Shown here: in pieces, positions 58,979 to 64,000 of the stretch
Layout of the letters: each line of letters opens with the position of its first letter
Numbering within the stretch: the first letter of the stretch is position 1
Origin: Acidobacteria bacterium AB60
Lineage (GTDB): Bacteria; Acidobacteriota; Terriglobia; Terriglobales; Acidobacteriaceae
DNA length: 64,000 nucleotides
Direction: 5' to 3'
NCBI GenBank assembly: GCA_008682415.1
Contig: VANK01000010.1
Location: 124,001-188,000 of the forward strand
Translations under genes and position numbers: made by a program
The notes under the pieces: model-generated
Databases searched by the model: none
Seen by the model: only the letters and a program-made list of their open reading frames with translations
Told to the model about the DNA's origin: nothing

Positions 58979-60376
58979 GTGCACGACGCGCCATCGTGGA
59001 GGCGAGCCATTCCGAGTAAGCAGGAAAAAACCCGAGTTCTGGTCGCCGACGATCAAGCGCACATCCTGGAGGCAGTCGAGCTGCTGCTCAAGCCGCAGGG
59101 GATCGCCGTAGACTGCGCCCGCTCGCCGCAACTGGCGCTCGAGGCGCTGGGGCAGGCCGAGTACGACGTCCTGCTCATGGACCTGAACTACACCCGTGAC
59201 ACCACCTCCGGCGAAGAGGGGCTCGACTTGCTGGCGCGCGTGCAGGAGATGGACTCGCGCGTTCCGGTCATCGTGATGACGGCCTGGGGCAACATCGACC
59301 TCGCCGTGGAGAGCATCAAGCGCGGCGCCCGGGATTTCATTCAAAAGCCGTGGGAGAACGAGCGCCTGCTGAGCATGATCCGCGTACATGCGGAGCTCCA
59401 CCAGGCGTTGCGCCGCGCGCGCCAGCTTGAGCTGGAGAACCGCATCCTGCGCGGCGAGGGCATGCCCGATTTCGTGGCGGGCGCGCCTTCCATGCAGCCC
59501 GTTCTCGAGTTGATTGCGCAGGTTGGCCCGTCGGACGCGAATGTGTTAATCACGGGCGAGCATGGCACTGGAAAAGAGATTGTGGCCAAGCTGCTGCATG
59601 CGGCCTCTCCGCGCAGCCGCATGCCGCTGGTCGCCGTCAATGCCGGCGGACTTCCGGAGGGTACGTTCGAGAGCGAAATCTTCGGCCACGTGAAGGGAGC
59701 GTTTACCGACGCGCGCACCGACCGCATCGGCCGTTTCGAACTGGCCAACAACGGCACGCTTTTTCTTGACGAGATCGCCAATGTGCCCATCCGCCAGCAG
59801 GCAAAGCTGCTGCGCGTGCTCGAAACCGGCGAACTGGAGCGCGTCGGCTCCTCGCAGACGCGCCGCGTCGACGTGCGTGTACTCTCGGCAACCAACGCGC
59901 AGTTGCATGAAGAGGCCGCCGCGGGCAACTTCCGGGAAGACCTGCTCTTCCGGCTCAATACCGTCGAGATTCACCTGCCGCCACTCCGCGAACGCCGTGA
60001 AGATATCCCGCTTCTTGCCACTCACTTCCTCAACCGCAACCGCTCGCGCTACCGCAAGCAAGTTACGGGTTTTGCGCCTGCGGCCATGCAGCAGATGATG
60101 CAGTACGCCTGGCCGGGAAACGTGCGCGAGTTGGAGCACACGGTGGAACGCGCGGTGCTGTTGGCCCGGAGCGACGAGATCGAGCCCTCCAACCTGGCTA
60201 TCACCAGCGGCAAGTTCACGGTGCAGTCGATCGATAACATGAGCATCGATGAAGTCGAAGCCCTGCTCATCCGCAAGGTGCTTCGCCGCTGCGACGGCAA
60301 CATCTCCCAGGCTGCGGACGCGCTTGGCCTCAGCCGCGCTGCGCTCTACCGGCGCATCGAAAAGTATGGCCTATGA
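58979..60376 (+). CDS. Sigma-54-dependent NtrC-family response regulator with GAFTDA loop
   Basis: A 465-residue activator: receiver (acidic DDQ near 24; phospho-acceptor Asp68 in MDLNYTRDTTSG, which is followed by an extra short insert), AAA+ domain with GEHGTGKE (Walker A, near 197), GHVKGAFTDA (the sigma-54 contact loop, near 240, with Asp in place of the usual Gly), GTLFLDEIANVP (Walker B), and a Fis-type helix-turn-helix (NISQAADALGLSRAALYRRIEKYGL end). It should open sigma-54 promoters, probably that at 48786. The start is a GTG at 58979. A rare ATT start near 59012 after GGAGGCGAGCC is an alternative. Confidence 0.9.
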   Translation: MHDAPSWRRAIPSKQEKTRVLVADDQAHILEAVELLLKPQGIAVDCARSPQLALEALGQAEYDVLLMDLNYTRDTTSGEEGLDLLARVQEMDSRVPVIVMTAWGNIDLAVESIKRGARDFIQKPWENERLLSMIRVHAELHQALRRARQLELENRILRGEGMPDFVAGAPSMQPVLELIAQVGPSDANVLITGEHGTGKEIVAKLLHAASPRSRMPLVAVNAGGLPEGTFESEIFGHVKGAFTDARTDRIGRFELANNGTLFLDEIANVPIRQQAKLLRVLETGELERVGSSQTRRVDVRVLSATNAQLHEEAAAGNFREDLLFRLNTVEIHLPPLRERREDIPLLATHFLNRNRSRYRKQVTGFAPAAMQQMMQYAWPGNVRELEHTVERAVLLARSDEIEPSNLAITSGKFTVQSIDNMSIDEVEALLIRKVLRRCDGNISQAADALGLSRAALYRRIEKYGL

Positions 60377-61712
60377 ACGGACAGCCCGGCGCAGGCACCG
60401 GCGCTCGGCGGTGGGCCGCGCCTGGCTCTACAGCCTCTGGCTGTTCGCGCCGGCGCTGATCTTCGCCGGCATCCTCATTGCGCGGGAAAAGATTACCTTT
60501 ACTCCGGGGCTGCTGATCTTCTGCTGTTTGCTCCTGTACTTTCTCCTCCTCGCCGCCGCTCTCATTGAGAGCTTCATTCGTCCCATGCAGACGCTATCGA
60601 ATGTGGTCGCATCCATGCGCGAGGGCGACTTCTCGTTCCGCGCCCGCGGCGCCAGCACGCGCGACTCCTTCGGCGAACTGGCGGGAGAGATCAATGCGCT
60701 TGCCGACCTGCTCCAGCGCCAGAGGGTCCGCTCGCTCGAGGCTACCGCGCTCCTGGGGCGCATCCTCGAGGTCATGCATGCGCCGCTCTTCGCCTTCGAT
60801 CGCCAGAACGTTTTGCAACTCGTGAACACCGCCGGCACCAGGATGCTGGATCGCTCCCATGCGCGCTGCTTCGGGTACTCTGCAACGGAGCTTGGCCTTG
60901 AGGACCTGCTCAATGCGGCCGACGGTAGCATCCACCAGTTCGGTGGCAAGCCCACCCGCTGGCTGCTGCGCAAGGCCACCTTCCGCCAGGAGGGCGCACC
61001 CCATACCTTGCTGGTGCTCGCCGACGTGAGCATTCCCCTGCAGGAAGAGGAGCAGGCCGCCTGGAAACGCCTCATCCGCGTTCTCGGCCACGAGCTCTCG
61101 AATTCGCTTGCCCCTATCAAATCCATAGCCGGCAGCCTCCTCTCGCGCGTCGACGCCATGGAAGGCGAAGCAGAGACGATCCGCGACTTCCGCCGCGGCC
61201 TCGGTGTGATCGAGAGCCGCGCCGACGCGCTGCATCGCTTCGTGCAGTCTTACCGGTTGCTGGCCCAGCTTCCGCCGCCTCACCTGCGCACCATCTCGCT
61301 GGGGAAGCTCCTGGAGCAGATCGTGCTTCTGGATCAGCGTCTCAGCATCTCCCTCGAAACCGGTCCTTCCGTCACCCTGCAGGCCGACCCCGACCAGCTC
61401 GAGCAGATGTTCATCAACCTGATCGCCAATGCCGTGGACGCCACCCTCGCCAACAATCACGCGACGGTGCGCGTGAGCTGGCGCGTTGCCGACGCGTCGG
61501 CGTTCGTCAACATTGAAGACCGCGGGCAGGGAATCGCCAACACGGAAAATCTCTTCGTGCCCTTCTACACCACCAAGCCCAAAGGAAGTGGCGTGGGGCT
61601 GGCCTTGGCGCAGCAGATCGCCCGCGGCCACGGCGGCGAGATCCGCCTGGTGAATCGGGAAGACGGAGAAGGCGCGCGCGCCACCGTGCGTCTCCCCTTA
61701 GTCAGCCCCTGA
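60366..61712 (+). CDS. NtrB-like membrane sensor histidine kinase
   Basis: A 448-residue kinase: two transmembrane helices ~22-65 (LYSLWLFAPALIFAGILIA; LLIFCCLLLYFLLLAAALIES) with almost no periplasmic loop, a HAMP-like linker, a PAS domain (~135-235), HisKA box VLGHELSNSLAPIKS, N-box NLIANAVDA, and G-boxes DRGQGIA and GSGVGLALAQQIARGHGGE. The near absence of an external domain suggests it senses membrane stress or an internal signal. It overlaps the regulator gene by 11 bases, so they are a cognate pair. Last gene of the export operon. Confidence 0.9.
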   Translation: MAYERTARRRHRRSAVGRAWLYSLWLFAPALIFAGILIAREKITFTPGLLIFCCLLLYFLLLAAALIESFIRPMQTLSNVVASMREGDFSFRARGASTRDSFGELAGEINALADLLQRQRVRSLEATALLGRILEVMHAPLFAFDRQNVLQLVNTAGTRMLDRSHARCFGYSATELGLEDLLNAADGSIHQFGGKPTRWLLRKATFRQEGAPHTLLVLADVSIPLQEEEQAAWKRLIRVLGHELSNSLAPIKSIAGSLLSRVDAMEGEAETIRDFRRGLGVIESRADALHRFVQSYRLLAQLPPPHLRTISLGKLLEQIVLLDQRLSISLETGPSVTLQADPDQLEQMFINLIANAVDATLANNHATVRVSWRVADASAFVNIEDRGQGIANTENLFVPFYTTKPKGSGVGLALAQQIARGHGGEIRLVNREDGEGARATVRLPLVSP

Positions 61713-61740
61713 ACAAGTTGTCCGCGTCAGATCCTCTGCC

Positions 61741-62907
61741 TTAGTCGCCGCAGGCCAGCGCCGGGTCGAACCCGTCGTAGACCGACGCCGCGGCATCCTC
61801 TTCGTCCAGAGAGACTCCGCCTTCCAACTGCCGCGCGAAGAAGGCATCGACCTGCGCGAGCACCGCGGCTCCCTTCTTCTCCTGGTAGATCGCCGCGCGG
61901 AGCTTCGCTCCGCCGGGCACCCCGTGGGTGAACCACGATGCAAACTGCTTCATCTTGCCCGCGACCTCCCGTCCCGCCAGGCCGGACCCTTCGGCTTCCG
62001 TCTCATCGAGAAGCATCTGGAAGTAGCCGCGGATCATGCGATAGCGATCATGGGTCGTGGCCCGCTCGTACGATCCCGTCGCGGTGTACTGCGCGATCTG
62101 GCGAAAGATCCACGGATTGCTGGGCGCCGCCCGGCCGATCATCACCGCGTCGCAGCCCGTTTTTGCCACCATGGCCGCCGCGTCTTCCGGCGTGCGGATA
62201 TCCCCGTTCCCAATCACCGGAACGGTAACCGCCTGCTTGACCGCCGCAATCCACTCCCAGCGCGCCTGGCCGGTATACCCCTGCTCCCGCGTCCGGGCAT
62301 GCAGGGCCACGGCGTTGAGGCCCTCCCCTTCCGCCATGCGCGCCAGCTCCACGCACACAATCTGCGAGTCGTTCCATCCGAGCCGGAACTTGACGGTAAA
62401 GGGGATAGTCACCGCGGCGCGGACCGTGCGGAAGATCTCCTGGATCTTGGGCAGGTCGCGCAGCAACCCGGAGCCGCCATTACAACCCACAACGCGCTTG
62501 GCCGGGCACCCCAGGTTCAGGTCGACCGTGTCAAACCCCGTGTCCTGAACGATCCGCGCAGCCTCCGCCAGGGTCTCCGGATTTGACCCAAAGATCTGAG
62601 CCGCAATGGGATGCTCGTCTTCATAGAAGGTCAAATAGCGCTTGCGTTTGGACTCCCGCATGCGCGACAGGCCATCGGCCGAGGTGAACTCGGTCATCAA
62701 CAGGCCGCAACCCGACTGAAAGTTGGTGATCTCCGCGTCCACTCCTGACGTCCCGGGTTCGCCGGCCGCGGAAAACAGACTCGAATGGCGGATGAAGCGC
62801 CGAAATACGGTATCGGTAACGCCCGCCATGGGTGCTAGCACCGTGGCCGGCCGCACCGGCACCGCCCCAATCTTCATCTGGGCAGGAACACGGGTCTCCG
62901 CCGGCAT
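61741..62907 (-). CDS. dusB: tRNA-dihydrouridine synthase, DusB type
   Basis: A 388-residue flavoenzyme that reduces uridine to dihydrouridine in the tRNA D-loop. Seen: LAPMAGVTDTVFRR near 24-37, catalytic Cys134 in NLGCPAKRVVGCNGGSGLLRD, KFRLGWND, and ALHARTREQGYTG with NGDI and MIGRAA motifs for FMN binding. ATG 62907 has GGAG at 6 bases; in-frame ATGs at 62964 and 62877 are possible. The domain after residue ~330 is helical and acidic at the end. It is convergent with the sensor kinase (28-base gap). Confidence 0.9.
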   Translation of the reverse strand: MPAETRVPAQMKIGAVPVRPATVLAPMAGVTDTVFRRFIRHSSLFSAAGEPGTSGVDAEITNFQSGCGLLMTEFTSADGLSRMRESKRKRYLTFYEDEHPIAAQIFGSNPETLAEAARIVQDTGFDTVDLNLGCPAKRVVGCNGGSGLLRDLPKIQEIFRTVRAAVTIPFTVKFRLGWNDSQIVCVELARMAEGEGLNAVALHARTREQGYTGQARWEWIAAVKQAVTVPVIGNGDIRTPEDAAAMVAKTGCDAVMIGRAAPSNPWIFRQIAQYTATGSYERATTHDRYRMIRGYFQMLLDETEAEGSGLAGREVAGKMKQFASWFTHGVPGGAKLRAAIYQEKKGAAVLAQVDAFFARQLEGGVSLDEEDAAASVYDGFDPALACGD

Positions 62908-62993
62908 GGCATGCTCCACCGGATTGTCCCAGCTCTTCTTCACCGTGAAACCCCGTCCTGCCATGCCGCCGTCACCGTCTCCCACACAAACAA

Positions 62994-63017
62994 GAGCCTC
63001 CGCAAAAGCGGAGGCTC
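62994..63017 (-). terminator. Terminator after rpmE
   Basis: Perfect 10-base stem GAGCCTCCGC / GCGGAGGCTC with a 4-base loop (63004-63007), 29 bases after the rpmE stop, followed on the minus strand by a T-rich TTGTTTGTGTG. It separates rpmE from dusB. Confidence 0.7.
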
Positions 63018-63046
63018 GAAACCGCAAATCCTTGAGGACGCGGGTC

Positions 63047-63268
63047 TTACTTGGTCGCGGTCTCCGCCTTGGCGTACTTCCGGCGGAAGCGCTCCACACG
63101 ACCCGCGGTATCCACCAAACGCTGCTTGCCGGTGAAGAACGGGTGGCAAACCGAGCAGATTTCCACGTGGATGTCGCCCTTATGGGTCGACCGGGTCTCG
63201 AAATTGTTTCCGCAGGCGCATACCACGCGCACCGCAGCATAATTCGGATGAATTTTTTCCTTCGGCAT
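63047..63268 (-). CDS. rpmE: 50S ribosomal protein L31 (zinc-binding form)
   Basis: A 73-residue ribosomal protein L31. Seen: four Cys of the zinc-binding C+ type (Cys17, Cys19, Cys38, Cys41: CAC and CSVC), the invariant THKGDIHVEICSVCHPF and GRVERFRRKYA. ATG 63268 gives the standard start MPKEKIHPNY; the upstream part of the frame (to 63358) is not coding. A good sigma-70 promoter lies at 63300-63329. Confidence 0.98.
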   Translation of the reverse strand: MPKEKIHPNYAAVRVVCACGNNFETRSTHKGDIHVEICSVCHPFFTGKQRLVDTAGRVERFRRKYAKAETATK

Positions 63269-63299
63269 TGTTGAAACGGACCTTTCCTGCAATCCCTTT

Positions 63300-63329
63300 A
63301 TTGTAGGGCGAAGGTTCCCTCCTTGGCAA
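63300..63329 (-). promoter_or_regulatory. rpmE promoter
   Basis: Minus strand: -35 TTGCCA (63324-63329), 18-base spacer, -10 TACAAT (63300-63305). Both hexamers have five of six consensus bases; 31 bases separate the -10 from the start codon. Confidence 0.6.
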
Positions 63330-63365
63330 TCCTTCGAATCACGCGTGACCGGGCGCACATTGGCC

Positions 63366-63371
63366 TATAAT
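63366..63371 (+). promoter_or_regulatory. Perfect -10 element upstream of the cytochrome gene
   Basis: TATAAT, 67 bases before the cytochrome start codon. The -35 is weak (GTGACC at 63345-63350 with a short 15-base spacer), so this promoter may need an activator or an extended -10 contact. Confidence 0.4.
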
Positions 63372-63438
63372 GGGTGCCGAAAAAAACCAACCAGCTGCTC
63401 GATGCCATTCCCCGACACCGGCAACTGAGGAGACCGAC

Positions 63439-63873
63439 ATGCGCACCCCATTGCTCCTCCTTCCCGCTGTGCTTCTGGTGGGATACGCCGTTTCCGCACC
63501 CGCCCAAGCCAAAACGGGCGAGGTCCCCGCTCACGTCAAAACCATCTACAAGGTCGACTGCGCCCTCTGCCATGGCGAAAATGGCAATGGAAAGACAGAT
63601 CTTGCCACCGGGATGGGGCTCACCCTCTCCGACTTCACCGACCCTAAAACCCTGCAGAACAAGACCGATGAGGAGCTGTTCTCCCTGATTCGCAAGGGCA
63701 GGGACAAGATGCCGCCCGAAGAGGAGACTCGCGCCAAGGATGCCGAGATCAAGAGTCTCATCCTCTACGTGCGCGGCCTCTCGAAGGGACAGCCCGCGCC
63801 CGCCGAGACCCCGGCAGCAGCGCCCGCCGCTACCCCCGCTCCGGCTCCCGCAAGCGCACCCAGCTCGCGGTAG
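63439..63873 (+). CDS. Exported c-type cytochrome (c6/cytochrome c class I-like)
   Basis: A 144-residue periplasmic mono-haem cytochrome: signal peptide (PLLLLPAVLLVGYAVSAPAQA), haem attachment CALCH (Cys41, Cys44, His45), GENGNGK, and the distal Met91 in GRDKMPP as the sixth ligand. A Pro/Ala-rich tail from ~118 to the end (AETPAAAPAATPAPAPASAP) is a common acidobacterial extension. ATG 63439 has GAGGAGA upstream; the longer frame is rejected. It should carry electrons in the periplasm. Confidence 0.9.
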   Translation: MRTPLLLLPAVLLVGYAVSAPAQAKTGEVPAHVKTIYKVDCALCHGENGNGKTDLATGMGLTLSDFTDPKTLQNKTDEELFSLIRKGRDKMPPEEETRAKDAEIKSLILYVRGLSKGQPAPAETPAAAPAATPAPAPASAPSSR

Positions 63874-63930
63874 AAGATTCGGCATCTCCGGTGAACCGCC
63901 GCGCCGAGGCCGCGGCGAGCTCACCCGTGC

Positions 63931-64000
63931 CTATTGCCCCAGGGCCTTGGCGATCCCCGCTTCCGCCAGCGGCGCCATGATCGCGTACCCCGCCGGGGTG
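63931..64000 (-). CDS. C-terminal end of an SGNH/GDSL hydrolase (cut by window edge)
   Basis: The last 22 codons read TPAGYAIMAPLAEAGIAKA then a short end, which is the typical C-terminus of GDSL/SGNH esterases (LHP-x-x-AGY with the catalytic His just beyond the window edge). The stop is TAG at 63931. The rest of the gene lies after base 64000. The 57 bases between it and the cytochrome stop hold nothing recognised. Confidence 0.6.
   Translation of the reverse strand, partial: TPAGYAIMAPLAEAGIAKALGQ

Overview
The window looks like a chromosomal segment of an Acidobacteriota member, most likely class Terriglobia (relatives of Granulicella, Edaphobacter, Terriglobus). The evidence is GC-rich coding sequence; five large duplicated MacB/FtsX-type permeases of the acidobacterial ADOP type, three of them paired with a PadR regulator; an acidobacterial VWFA-related protein; and a cupin that closely matches, from memory, the hydroxynitrile lyase of Granulicella tundricola. 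No rRNA, tRNA, CRISPR array, transposase or phage gene was recognised.

Layout. 1-3.6 kb: the start of a PP2C phosphatase, an APC amino-acid permease and a beta-barrel porin (all minus). 4.2-6.2 kb: a KdpD/KdpE-like sensor kinase and response regulator. 6.2-8.2 kb: a threefold ~62-bp repeat, a three-gene cassette of small exported or membrane proteins, and one copy of a dispersed hairpin repeat. 8.3-10.9 kb: an AMP-ligase/carrier/acyltransferase fusion. 11-14.3 kb: a minus-strand ArsR-type regulator facing monooxygenase, ACT, SDR and hydroxynitrile-lyase-like cupin genes, with a perfect inverted repeat between. 14.3-28.1 kb: three PadR-ADOP modules interspersed with GNAT, PhyH dioxygenase, TetR and two Nif3-like genes. 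28.2-32.6 kb: an SDR pseudogene, then a PQQ-type propeller, a CE1 esterase and a Tat-exported amidohydrolase. 32.8-35 kb: an ECF42-type sigma factor with two DGPF/YCII proteins and a matching promoter. 35-36.3 kb: a PadR and membrane-protein pair with a palindromic operator inside its promoter. 36.3-41.4 kb: zinc-ribbon, SRPBCC, small membrane, serine hydrolase, VirB10-like and DUF421 proteins. 41.5-47.2 kb: three tandem exported paralogues of one uncharacterised family, one fused to a VWFA-like domain. 47.4-48.6 kb: thiolase. 48.8-61.7 kb: an eight-gene export operon (adaptor, two ATPases, two permeases, TolC-type channel, sigma-54 response regulator, NtrB-like kinase). 61.7-64 kb: DusB, ribosomal protein L31, a c-type cytochrome and the end of an SGNH hydrolase.

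How the genes work together. Much of the window serves envelope and export functions under local control: PadR upstream of solo ADOPs, a dedicated sigma-54 two-component system at the end of the tripartite exporter operon, and an ECF sigma factor next to its own target promoter. Start codons were chosen by eye from Shine-Dalgarno spacing and signal peptides. Several differ from the longest ORF, and this is stated where it applies.
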